DNA from: Spirochaetaceae bacterium
GTDB taxonomy: Bacteria; Spirochaetota; Spirochaetia; DSM-2461
Length of the DNA stretch: 52,881 nt
Assembly (NCBI GenBank): GCA_029210985.1
Contig: JARGFR010000003.1
Location: forward strand, 1-52,881
Direction of reading: 5' to 3'
Position 1 is the stretch's first letter, and each line of letters opens with the position of its first letter. The translations under genes were made by a program, and so were the position numbers. Below are positions 20,069-29,380 of this stretch, in pieces. The notes under the pieces were generated by a model that was not told the DNA's origin, made no database searches, and saw only the letters and a list, made by a program, of their open reading frames with translations.

Positions 20069-22239
20069 GCGGCGTCGAACGTGGCTCCGATGAGGGAGAC
20101 ATTGTCCGCGGTTACTCTCCGGAGGTGATGAAGCGGCTCCTGGGATATCTGAAACCCTACACGCCGGCGATGATTCTGACCATTATCGCTTTAACTCTGG
20201 CAACCGGATCCGAACTCCTCTCGCCCATCGTCATGCGCCGAGCCCTGGACGACTATGTTCTTCGTCGAGAATACAGTCTTGATGTCTCCACTGTGGAGGA
20301 ATTGGCCTCAGGAAGCGGCCCGGCGGCCGAAGATGCCTCAGCATATCTTGAAGAAGGTATACCGATCTCAGATCGGCTGTTTGTCGCACCATCGGTGCTC
20401 TCCGACATGGATCTTGACGCGAAAGACGCCGCACGGGAAGCCGGCTGGCTGGATGAAAATGATTGGTTTGTCTACATACTGGATGACGAAGAATCCCTGC
20501 AGGTGATAGAAGACAACCCCGGTGCATTCATTATCGACGGGAACGGAAAGTATGCGGCCATAACCATAGAGGGGCGCCGTGAACTGGCCCCAGAGGAGCG
20601 TCGGACACTTCGTTCCGCCGATATTGCCGGACTGGGCCGTCGTTCCGTTCAGTACTTGGTGCTTCTTACGGCGGTCCTTATTTTTACTTTCGCCCAGGTC
20701 TATTTGGCTTCCTGGATAGGTCAGAAAATTATGGCCGATATCCGGCAAGGTTTATTAGGACATATCATGCGGCAATCCCTCCGATACCTGGGCAAAACGC
20801 CTGTGGGAAGTCTGGTATCACGAACCGCCAACGACGTGGAAACCATCAACGAGTTTTTCTCCAATGTCACGATTTCTTTTCTCAAGGATTTTGCCGTCAT
20901 GATTGGTGTTCTTGTCGTGATTTTCGCGCTGGATACACGCCTTGCCCTGATATCTCTGACAACTGTTGTTCCCACACTTTTTCTCATCGTGATATTTCGC
21001 AACCGGATGCGAGAATCATTTCGTCGGGTGCGCTCCAGGGTGAGCGCGGTAAATGCCTATCTGTCGGAGCGCATCGGAGGAATGGGCACTCTCCAGCTGT
21101 TCGACGCCGAAAGACGCAGTGCAAAGGAATTCCGTGAGAAATGCGACGGACTGCTGAAGGCGGAATTGCTGCAGATGCGCATTATGGCCGTGTTCAGGCC
21201 CTTGATTGAACTGATTGCCTCGGCGGCCGTCGCTCTGGTGATTTGGTATTCAACGGGGCTGCACGACAGGGGGCTGGTGACCCTTGGCGTTCTGATTGCA
21301 TTTCTCAATCTAATTCAGAAATTTTTCGAACCTGTGAAAGACATCGCCGAGAAATTCAACATCCTCCAGAGTGCCATGGCTGGAAGTGAACGTATTTTCG
21401 ACATGATGGACACGGTGGATCGGGTACCCGACATCCAGGGGGCGGGCGGCGAACTTTCCTCACCCACAGGACCGAAAGAGCATGCCGTCGGCAGAGTGCG
21501 CTTCGAAGATGTGCACTTCTCCTATGTTTCCGGGGAGCCGGTGCTTCGGGGACTGAACTTCACCATTGAACCGGGAACCACTGTCGCTGTCGTGGGGGCC
21601 ACCGGAGCGGGGAAAACAACAATTGCGAATCTCATGACACGTCTTTGGGATTCCGACTCGGGCCGCGTTCTCTTGGACGAGAAGGATATCAGAGAGATTC
21701 CGCTGGATCGTCTCAGGAGGACGATACAGCCGGTTCAGCAGGATGTATTTCTGTTCGCCGGCACCATGAGGGAAAACATCGATTTAGGTCTGGGTCTGGA
21801 CAGCGAACGGATTATCGAAGCGGCCCGTATTTCCAGAGCCGATGCGTTTATTCGATCTCTTCCAAAAGGCTACGAGACCTACGTCACCGAGGGTGCCGGC
21901 AATCTATCGGCCGGTCAGCGGCAATTAATCGCATTTGCGCGTATTATTGCCCATGATCCGTCTGTGATTATTCTCGACGAAGCCACGGCAAATGTGGATA
22001 CCGAAACCGAATCATTGCTTCAGGAAGGATTGGAGCATCTTCTCACGGATAGAACCGCATTGATTATCGCTCATCGCTTATCCACAATCAGGCGGGCGGA
22101 CCTCATCATGGTTCTCGGTCATGGGAAGCTGATCGAAGAGGGTACACACGCGGAACTTCTGGCACGAAAGGGCGTTTATCACAACCTCTACAAACTCCAA
22201 TTCGGTCAAGGTGAAATAGAACGGGAGACCGCCATCTAA
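20065..22239 (+). CDS. ABC exporter half-transporter with long insert after TM1 and non-canonical signature motif
   Basis: 724 aa; about 110-aa insert VLRREYSLDVSTVEELAS...RSADIAGLGRR between TM1 and TM2; LSAGQRQLIAFARI; canonical VIILDEATANVD. Confidence 0.92.
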   Translation: MSGVERGSDEGDIVRGYSPEVMKRLLGYLKPYTPAMILTIIALTLATGSELLSPIVMRRALDDYVLRREYSLDVSTVEELASGSGPAAEDASAYLEEGIPISDRLFVAPSVLSDMDLDAKDAAREAGWLDENDWFVYILDDEESLQVIEDNPGAFIIDGNGKYAAITIEGRRELAPEERRTLRSADIAGLGRRSVQYLVLLTAVLIFTFAQVYLASWIGQKIMADIRQGLLGHIMRQSLRYLGKTPVGSLVSRTANDVETINEFFSNVTISFLKDFAVMIGVLVVIFALDTRLALISLTTVVPTLFLIVIFRNRMRESFRRVRSRVSAVNAYLSERIGGMGTLQLFDAERRSAKEFREKCDGLLKAELLQMRIMAVFRPLIELIASAAVALVIWYSTGLHDRGLVTLGVLIAFLNLIQKFFEPVKDIAEKFNILQSAMAGSERIFDMMDTVDRVPDIQGAGGELSSPTGPKEHAVGRVRFEDVHFSYVSGEPVLRGLNFTIEPGTTVAVVGATGAGKTTIANLMTRLWDSDSGRVLLDEKDIREIPLDRLRRTIQPVQQDVFLFAGTMRENIDLGLGLDSERIIEAARISRADAFIRSLPKGYETYVTEGAGNLSAGQRQLIAFARIIAHDPSVIILDEATANVDTETESLLQEGLEHLLTDRTALIIAHRLSTIRRADLIMVLGHGKLIEEGTHAELLARKGVYHNLYKLQFGQGEIERETAI

Positions 22240-22295
22240 CACCGAATTATTTATGATGTATAATGAATTGAAACTCTTGCCCCGGAGTGAAACTC

Positions 22296-23018
22296 GTGAA
22301 CAATCGACTCAATCTTATCGCTCTGCTCATAGGGTCCTTTTTCTTTGTCTCCTGCACCACTGCCGCCGACTCTATTCCGACGAGTGTGAAGGGAATTCTA
22401 TCGTCGGTCGACTGGAATCTGTCGGAGCTGCGATGCAGCGATGTCAGCGACTTGAGCTTGTTTCAGCAGCACACCCGTTACTATCTTGTGAGCGGATCTG
22501 CCGACGAGGTTTGGAGCAGTTATAAGAACGCCGATCTGTCAGCCGGCTGGAGAGGACCCATAGGACGTTTTGGAGCGCTGTATGATCCCTATTCGGATGT
22601 CCTCTACACACCGGGGAGAGGACCAGTTCCCGGTATCAGAACCGGTCAGATTGTATTTCTGGATCTGCTCATCGAAGCGTTCCTGCACATCACAGCCGCT
22701 TTTCAGATATCCGATATTGACGACGATCTGCATTTGATCGAGTTTACTTATCTGGAACAGAATATCTCTCAGGGCCGCCAGGAGATCAGAATCTTTCCTG
22801 TCCAATCCGACGAAAAATTCAGGACCATTGTTCGCCATCGCACATGGTACAGAAGCGGATCGAATATCAGGGACCGATTTTTCTACACCCCATATCATAC
22901 CCAGACAATTGACGAGTACCACTTCCGAATTGCAATGATGAACAACCTGCTCCTCACCGCCGTCACTGAGAGAATGATGAAAAAAAGAGGGCTGATCCCT
23001 TCGGACCAGCCCCTCTGA
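22296..23018 (+). CDS. Hypothetical lipoprotein
   Basis: Lipobox LLIGSFFFVSC; GTG 22296 better spaced from CCCGGAG than GTG 22287. Confidence 0.65.
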   Translation: MNNRLNLIALLIGSFFFVSCTTAADSIPTSVKGILSSVDWNLSELRCSDVSDLSLFQQHTRYYLVSGSADEVWSSYKNADLSAGWRGPIGRFGALYDPYSDVLYTPGRGPVPGIRTGQIVFLDLLIEAFLHITAAFQISDIDDDLHLIEFTYLEQNISQGRQEIRIFPVQSDEKFRTIVRHRTWYRSGSNIRDRFFYTPYHTQTIDEYHFRIAMMNNLLLTAVTERMMKKRGLIPSDQPL

Positions 23019-23019
23019 T
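22981..23019 (-). terminator. Intrinsic terminator of the minus-strand outer-membrane protein gene, embedded in the 3' end of the convergent lipoprotein CDS
   Basis: Minus strand AGAGGGGCTGG-TCCGAAGGGAT-CAGCCCTCT followed by TTTTTT. Confidence 0.75.
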
Positions 23020-23037
23020 ATTCGGCGGATTATCGGC

Positions 23038-24399
23038 TTAGAAGTGAAACCTCACCATCAGATCACCGCCGATGGGAATATCACCCATGGTGTCGGCCTG
23101 AATGGCCTGGTCCTGTATCTTGAATTCGCCGTACAGCTCCAGGAAAAGAAGATCCAGCCCCATTCCCGCACTCAAGTAGTGGTCGTAATATTGAGCACCG
23201 ACTTTAAGAAAATCGAAGAACGTGAAATTCGCGCCGACACGTATATGCTCCAGACTCCGGTACATGGCGGCTTCAAAATCATCGTTATTGTCGATGACGG
23301 CCCGGCCGTAACCGATGGCATTATACACATCGAGATTCAGACTGGGTTTGACGAATCGCCAGTCGGGCTGCCAGGAAACACCGGCATCCATATCCATGGT
23401 GAATTCATAGTCGTAGCTGGCCATTATCATGGCGTTGTCGTTAATGAATCCTTCAAATCCATCGGCCGTATAGGGTGTATCAGCCTGTGTGTAACCGAGG
23501 ATGTCGTTGAATACCACACCGATACCCAGAGCGGGTGTGGGCCGCCAGATCGCACCGGCATCCACACCCCAGCTGTATCCGTAATTGACGGACCCAGGAC
23601 CGTTAATGAGGGTATCGAAGGTATCGAACCCTATGGGGCTGGCGTTGCGCATCAACACGCTGTAGTTTCCCGAGAGACCGACGGCCAGCTTCCCGTCCAT
23701 CAAATGAATGCCGCCCCCGGCAATCACGCCCAATTCGTTGTAGATGGTTTCCAGACCGTATTCCTGAGTTGTCGGATCCATAAAAGCAACGGCTGTGGCG
23801 AAGTCATAGACGCCCAAGCCGAAGCCTTTGATGAGCAGACCGGTTTTGAAACTGGCCAGGGTTTCCATGGAGACTTTTCCGGGAAGGCTGGAATAGAAGG
23901 CGGCGTTGCTGCCGTCCACAATACCCTCAACACTGGTTTGAATAGTCGCGATTTCCCCGGGGGCCAAGCCCTCTGCCGCCGCTTGAACAGCCGCTGGGTC
24001 GCTCCAATTAATAGAAGAGTCCATTGTGGTTCCACCAAAAATCGAATCAATGAGACCGTCATTGATAAACCCCGAGTCATACAGCTCGGACATCGTTTGA
24101 CCGACATCAGCTAATGTTTCTGTCGTCAAGCCATCGGAAGAACCGATCGCCGTCGCCATATCAGCCATCGAAGTAATCAATTTCATATCATTAGAAGTGG
24201 TGCGCACGCCCATATTGACGGCCATTTCAAAGCCGCTCTGACCGGCCGCCCCGGCCGGGTTGACGAAGAGGGAATTGAATCCTCCCCGAGATGCGACATA
24301 AGGATCCGAAGTCCTTTTCTCATCTTCGAATAATGTACCGGCAAACAATACCGCCGGAATACTGATCAGGATTGCGATGAGAATGATTCTGTTTCTCAC
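23038..24399 (-). CDS. Predicted outer-membrane beta-barrel protein
   Basis: Signal peptide (AILISIPAVLFAG), alternating amphipathic strands, repeated G-x-G/aromatic pattern, ends MVRFHF. Confidence 0.7.
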   Translation of the reverse strand: MRNRIILIAILISIPAVLFAGTLFEDEKRTSDPYVASRGGFNSLFVNPAGAAGQSGFEMAVNMGVRTTSNDMKLITSMADMATAIGSSDGLTTETLADVGQTMSELYDSGFINDGLIDSIFGGTTMDSSINWSDPAAVQAAAEGLAPGEIATIQTSVEGIVDGSNAAFYSSLPGKVSMETLASFKTGLLIKGFGLGVYDFATAVAFMDPTTQEYGLETIYNELGVIAGGGIHLMDGKLAVGLSGNYSVLMRNASPIGFDTFDTLINGPGSVNYGYSWGVDAGAIWRPTPALGIGVVFNDILGYTQADTPYTADGFEGFINDNAMIMASYDYEFTMDMDAGVSWQPDWRFVKPSLNLDVYNAIGYGRAVIDNNDDFEAAMYRSLEHIRVGANFTFFDFLKVGAQYYDHYLSAGMGLDLLFLELYGEFKIQDQAIQADTMGDIPIGGDLMVRFHF

Positions 24400-24407
24400 G
24401 TGAGTAC

Positions 24408-24432
24408 CTCCAGATCGGTTTGGAGACCGATC
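24408..24432 (-). promoter_or_regulatory. Mutually exclusive 5'-UTR hairpins around the SD of the outer-membrane protein gene
   Basis: Minus strand GATCGGT-CTCCAA-ACCGATC-TGGAGG-TACTCAC-GTG: GATCGGT/ACCGATC hairpin competes with CTCCA/TGGAG (SD). Confidence 0.5.
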
Positions 24433-24788
24433 AACTTGGTCGCCGAAGCGACACTGATTTGTAACGCAATGTCTGTGCCAACGGTACTTTTCGTTATGAT
24501 GTACTTTTTAAATGCCACGTAATCACTTTACCACGTCATTTGTGACAGTTCAAAGCGTGAAAAGTATTACATCCAATATCGGCACCGTATCTTTTTTCGT
24601 ACAGTGCCGATTATTCTTTTACTAGTTATGATTTATCAATCTGTAGCTGATTCTTGCATAGAGTGTAGGTGCCATAGATTTTCCGTGAAGATGATGTGAT
24701 TCACCTTTTTCTCTATGGTCGACACTTCAGCGGTTTCATTGCTGCAGGGAAAACTCACACATTCTTCTGCCTTCGACGGAGCCTATTC

Positions 24789-24820
24789 CAAAAAAAGGAC
24801 CGCCGAAGCGATCCCTTTTT
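24789..24820 (-). terminator. Intrinsic terminator of the TetR-family gene
   Basis: Minus strand GGATCGC-TTCG-GCGGTCC-TTTTTTT (one G-U pair, UUCG loop, U tract). Confidence 0.88.
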
Positions 24821-24841
24821 GGTACCTGATGACAAGAAGCG

Positions 24842-25390
24842 TCAGGCAACGCGATTGGCGATATCAACCATCATGTAATTCAGGAAGTCGTCGGCCAGAT
24901 CACCGTTCTTGCTCTTATCGGAGCGCAGGATGGTGTTCAGGCCGTAAATGATGGCCGATGCCACCGGCACGGCAATTTCAGGTCGGCGACCGGCTTTTTC
25001 AAGAACTGCCTTGAGAGTATCCCTCAGGATATTGTGGATATCGTCGGCAACTTTCTGGTATTTTGTGCCGGTGCTTCCCCCAAAGAGCGTCAACCACTCG
25101 GATCTGTGGTCTTTCTGAAGCTCTTTGAAATTCTCCAGGAGGTGATTCAACCGAATTTCCGGTTCCTCCGGAAGAGAGTTTTTCAGTGCTTTGATCTCAT
25201 CGAAGAGACCGCCGATGATGGCACCGTAAAGATCTTCTTTATTTTTATAGTATCGATACAGATTGCCCACGGTCATATTGGCACTGGATGCAATTGACCT
25301 CATTGACGCTTTTTCAAAACCATATTTCTTGAACTCACGTCTGGCGGACTTGATTATCCGTTGCCGGACCTCTTCTTTCAAAACTTGCAT
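24842..25390 (-). CDS. TetR/AcrR family transcriptional regulator
   Basis: RQRIIKSARREFKKYGFEKASMRSIASSANMTVGNLYRYYKNKEDLY. Confidence 0.92.
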   Translation of the reverse strand: MQVLKEEVRQRIIKSARREFKKYGFEKASMRSIASSANMTVGNLYRYYKNKEDLYGAIIGGLFDEIKALKNSLPEEPEIRLNHLLENFKELQKDHRSEWLTLFGGSTGTKYQKVADDIHNILRDTLKAVLEKAGRRPEIAVPVASAIIYGLNTILRSDKSKNGDLADDFLNYMMVDIANRVA

Positions 25391-25762
25391 ATCTAATCCA
25401 CCTCCGAATCCATTTTCCGTTTCAACAGTTTAGAATTTACACGATCAACGATCATCCGTCCAATGTTGAGACGTTCACGGGTCCCGCTATGGATCACCAA
25501 GTGTTTACAGTTTCTCCACATGAAACACAAAGAACGCCGCCCCTCACGGCAAAAAAGAACTCAGCCATATCGAATTGCTGATATGCGACTGTTGAGACGG
25601 GCATATTATATAAGACTCACTATGTAATAATCAACAAAAAATCACGAAGAATACATATTATAGTTCACGAGGTTTCATTTTTTTATTTTCTGCTTCAACT
25701 GCTCCATGTTCTCAACCACTGTTCGCAGGAGTACCGACTCCCTATAATGCCCCTACGGTAAA

Positions 25763-27091
25763 TTGACCATGACGACTGTACTTGTATTCGGCACATTTGA
25801 TGTTCTCCATCCCGGTCATCGATGGTTTCTTCGGAAAGCTCGGAGACTCGGCAATCAAGTCGTCGCCGTCGTGTCCAGGGATGACTATGTCATGGAGTGG
25901 AAAGGACATCCTCCACTCTCCGATCAGCAATCCCGCATCGACGCGCTGCAAGAGTCCGGATTGGTGGATAGGGCGGTATTGGCCGACGAACGAATCCGAA
26001 CTTACGGTGTAATCGATGAAATTCGTCCCGATATCATTTGCCTGGGGCATGATCAGAAAGCCTTGAAAGACGATCTGGAACAATGGCTTACGAAACGAGG
26101 CGATGAACGGTCCGATCTGGATATTCATGTGCTGCCTGCCTGGAGACGGGGAATCTACAGCTCGACACGCCGAAATAATCTGGTTCGCGGTGCCGGACGA
26201 GACGAGTCCCCCACACTCACATGGGTTCTGTCCCTGGCTATGGTGGCGGCCATGATGATATTCGGCTTCAGCTGGGTATCGGGCAAACGGATCAGCGACT
26301 CCGGCGGTCCGGGGACATTGGCGTTCATCAGGTTCGTTATGACGACCGTCTTTTTTCTCCCTTTGTTTTTCAGCTCGGTTCCGGTAAAACTGACGGCGGA
26401 CCAGAGGCGGAGAGGCTGGATGTGGACCGCTTTCTCCGCGATGGCGATCTGCTCATACAACACATTCTTTTTCCTCGGCCTGGATGCGGGTCTGGCTGGA
26501 AAAGGCGGCCTGATTGTCACCACACTCAATCCCCTTTTCACCTTTCTGATCGTCCTCTTTATCGGGCGAAGCCGCCCGTCGACAATGGCCGTCCTGGGCA
26601 TTGCCGTCGGTGTTCTCGGCGGCATTCTTCTATTTCAACCCTGGAACTACACGACTCCGGACTGGAATGATTCGGGGAATTTCGCTTTTCTCGGTGCGGC
26701 ATTGTCATGGTCCACTCTGACGGTATTAAGTCGGAAAGCACAGCAGTACATGGGTTTCCGGCGCTTCAACATCGGACTTTACATCATCGCTGCGGGTTTC
26801 ATGCTGATTCCGGCCCTGGTTGAGACCGGTGGTGTGATTCCCGCCGATCTGGATTGGCTGTTCTGGAAAGATATGCTGTTTATCAGCTTGGCGGTGGGGG
26901 CCTTCGGCACAGGAATGTATTTCATCGCATCATCCAAACTGGGCGCATCCAGGGGAAGTGCGTTTACCTATCTTGTACCGGTGTCGGCCATACTGTTCTC
27001 CTCCATTATCCTTGGAGAAAAACCGGAACCCGTTATGCTGATCGGAGGGCTGCTGGCCGTCCTGGCGGTTATTCTGATCAATCGGCGTTAG
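25763..27091 (+). CDS. Fusion protein: N-terminal HxGH nucleotidyltransferase (RibL/TagD-like) plus C-terminal EamA/DMT-superfamily transporter
   Basis: GTFDVLHPGH...ICLGHDQKAL...GIYSSTRRNNL (complete nucleotidyltransferase, about 140 aa), then about 300 aa of EamA-like multi-TM sequence in one continuous frame. Confidence 0.85.
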   Translation: MTMTTVLVFGTFDVLHPGHRWFLRKARRLGNQVVAVVSRDDYVMEWKGHPPLSDQQSRIDALQESGLVDRAVLADERIRTYGVIDEIRPDIICLGHDQKALKDDLEQWLTKRGDERSDLDIHVLPAWRRGIYSSTRRNNLVRGAGRDESPTLTWVLSLAMVAAMMIFGFSWVSGKRISDSGGPGTLAFIRFVMTTVFFLPLFFSSVPVKLTADQRRRGWMWTAFSAMAICSYNTFFFLGLDAGLAGKGGLIVTTLNPLFTFLIVLFIGRSRPSTMAVLGIAVGVLGGILLFQPWNYTTPDWNDSGNFAFLGAALSWSTLTVLSRKAQQYMGFRRFNIGLYIIAAGFMLIPALVETGGVIPADLDWLFWKDMLFISLAVGAFGTGMYFIASSKLGASRGSAFTYLVPVSAILFSSIILGEKPEPVMLIGGLLAVLAVILINRR

Positions 27092-28110
27092 GATCTTTTC
27101 TCCGCGTAGTGGAACATGGCATCCACACATGCCCTGGCCCTGTCCATAATACCCGGATCAATTTTAATGAAATCCTCTTCCCGCGGCTCGGCCAAAACTC
27201 GCCGTATTCCCTGGAGTGAGTTGGATTTCATGTATTTGCAGAGCTGGCATGTACCGACGAAATTTCGCCCGGGCATTTCCGCTTCGATTCTGCTGATCAG
27301 ACCGCATTCGGTGAGCATCAGGTAATTCCGATTCACGTCCATGCCTTTGATGACATTGAACATCTGCGACGTACTCCCCACATAGTCGGCCTGACGGACG
27401 ACTTCGGGGCGACACTCGGGATGGGCCATGATATAGAGATCCGGGTATGCCGCTTTGAGCCGGGGAACCAGATCCGGATCGAACTCCTCATGCACGTAGC
27501 AGGTTCCTTCGGAGAGTCTGATATCTTTCTTAACGCCCCTGGAGGTCATTTCCTCAATAAGATTTCGCCCCATGAGTTTGTCGGGCAGAAAAAAGATCTT
27601 GTCGTTCTCGATGCGTTCCACGATATCGTAAACGTTGGATGAGGTGACGCAGACATCGCATTCGGCTTTGACGTCGGCGTTGGTGTTGATGTAGCAGACG
27701 TAGGTGTAGTCGGGATACTGAGCCCGGAGTGCCCTCACCTCTTCGCCGGTAATCGAATCCGCGAGAGTGCAGCCCGGATCGTCTCCGGGAATCAGGACGT
27801 TCTTTGCGGGATTCAGCAATTTGGCCGTTTCTCCCATGAACTTCACCGCCGCGAACACGATTGTGTCCTGAGATGCGGCCAGGGCATCTTTACTCAGACC
27901 GTAGGAATCGCCGACGTAATCGGCCACCGAATATATGATGGTGGGAGGAACGTAGGAATGGGCCAGCACTACGGCATTGCGGGCCTTTTTCAGATCTTCT
28001 ATTTCCTCGATGAGGGGCATGACACCTTCAACATGCGCCCTGAGATTCTCTTCTTCGACACCGAAGCGGAGTCTGTTCAGTTTTTCAAATAATTCATCGG
28101 CTGTAACCAT
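27088..28110 (-). CDS. nadA: Quinolinate synthase
   Basis: AHSYVPPTIIYSVADYVGDSYGLS, AHPECRPEV, VGTCQLCKYMKSNSLQGI. Confidence 0.94.
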   Translation of the reverse strand: MVTADELFEKLNRLRFGVEEENLRAHVEGVMPLIEEIEDLKKARNAVVLAHSYVPPTIIYSVADYVGDSYGLSKDALAASQDTIVFAAVKFMGETAKLLNPAKNVLIPGDDPGCTLADSITGEEVRALRAQYPDYTYVCYINTNADVKAECDVCVTSSNVYDIVERIENDKIFFLPDKLMGRNLIEEMTSRGVKKDIRLSEGTCYVHEEFDPDLVPRLKAAYPDLYIMAHPECRPEVVRQADYVGSTSQMFNVIKGMDVNRNYLMLTECGLISRIEAEMPGRNFVGTCQLCKYMKSNSLQGIRRVLAEPREEDFIKIDPGIMDRARACVDAMFHYAEKRS

Positions 28111-28243
28111 GTCACCTCCAGGAGGATGAATGATAGCGCATCCGGATAGACCAGTTCAACGAGGCAGGCCTTTTTTGGAGGGGGTGATTATCAACCTCGC
28201 TTCTTCACTGCTCATCCGCCGAAATATCGTCGGTGATTTTTCG

Positions 28244-29380
28244 TTACGATCCGCTTTGACTCTTAGACCCGTTTTTCAGATTCTTCGGCGATACCAGTCG
28301 AACAAACAGCGGAGTTTTACCTTTTCCGGGCTTTCCGGGCTTTCCCGGATTTCCCATCAGCCTGGCGATGATGGAGAGATCTTCCGAGCGTTCAAGCAGG
28401 AGCCTGATCATCACCATCAGCGGCACCGAAAGCAGCATTCCCGGGACTCCCCAGATGTAGCCCCAGAAGAGCAGACCGAATATGACGGTGACGGTGTTCA
28501 GCCGGAGCCTGTTCCCCATGATCATGGGGTCGATGACGCTGCCGATGAGGAACTGCGTGACTCCCAGGAGAATACCGAGAGCCAATATGGGACCCACACC
28601 GTTGAATTGTATGACGGCCATGAAGACAGGCAAAGCCGTCGCGACGATGGATCCGATGGACGGGATATAGTTGAGCAGGAACCCCATGAAACCCCAGAAA
28701 AGGGCGAATTGAAGCCCGAATGCCCAACAGATCAGGCCTGCCGTGAGTCCGGTGATAATACTGATGAGGGTTTTGATTCCCATGTAGGCGGAGATGCTTT
28801 CCTGAGTAAGGGCCCAGATCTGCCTGGTTTTGCCATCCTTATCCGATCCGGCCACATATTCGATGTAGCCGTGATAGCGGGTGGCTCCGGACAGGAGAAT
28901 CAAGTAATACACGAGGAAAAGAACTGATGAGGACCCCACATTCCCCAGGGTGCCGAAAACAGTACCGAGAAGTGAGGCGACATTCTTCGGAGAGATGATT
29001 TTGTCAATCTCGACCCAAAGAAGATCAACGTTGAATCCCGGAACAGTGGCGGCCAACCATTCAATTGATGTGTTGATCTTCCTGTAGAATTGCGCGGCGA
29101 GAAAATCCTTATCCTGAATGAGCTGCTCCACTGTTCCGCTGATGAGAGTGAAAACCAGAAAGAGGAGTCCTAATGTGGTGACCGCCACAAGCAGAGTGAT
29201 GAGAATTTTGGGGATTTTTTTTCTCTCAAGGAACATCACCACAGGCAGATTGAGGATGGTGAGCAAAGAGGCCAATACCAGGGGCAGCATCAACCTGGAG
29301 AGCTCTTTGAGGACGGCAAAAATCAGAATGATGAGAAGGATCAGCAGAATATTTCGAATACTCTTCGCGTAGGTGTCCAT
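28244..29380 (-). CDS. AI-2E family transporter (PerM/TqsA-like)
   Basis: Multi-TM 378 aa; FLLNYIPSIGSIVATALPV, GSVIDPMIMGNRLRLNTVTVIFGLLFWGYIWGVPGMLLSVPL. Confidence 0.92.
   Translation of the reverse strand: MDTYAKSIRNILLILLIILIFAVLKELSRLMLPLVLASLLTILNLPVVMFLERKKIPKILITLLVAVTTLGLLFLVFTLISGTVEQLIQDKDFLAAQFYRKINTSIEWLAATVPGFNVDLLWVEIDKIISPKNVASLLGTVFGTLGNVGSSSVLFLVYYLILLSGATRYHGYIEYVAGSDKDGKTRQIWALTQESISAYMGIKTLISIITGLTAGLICWAFGLQFALFWGFMGFLLNYIPSIGSIVATALPVFMAVIQFNGVGPILALGILLGVTQFLIGSVIDPMIMGNRLRLNTVTVIFGLLFWGYIWGVPGMLLSVPLMVMIRLLLERSEDLSIIARLMGNPGKPGKPGKGKTPLFVRLVSPKNLKNGSKSQSGS

Noticed and set aside
23044-24114. 356-aa plus-strand ORF opposite the outer-membrane protein gene
   Set aside because: Shadow ORF; the minus-strand frame has signal peptide, SD and terminator
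24408-24432. H-type pseudoknot between the hairpin loop CTCCA and adjacent SD TGGAG
   Set aside because: Connecting loops would be 0 nt across a 7-bp stem, sterically implausible; the mutually exclusive hairpin model is retained instead
28111-28135. CCTCC-A-GGAGG palindrome at the nadA Shine-Dalgarno
   Set aside because: One-base spacer means it cannot form a useful intramolecular hairpin; most likely an incidental SD palindrome
28130-28927. 265-aa plus-strand ORF
   Set aside because: Antisense to the AI-2E transporter gene; low-complexity His/Gln/Asp composition, no SD
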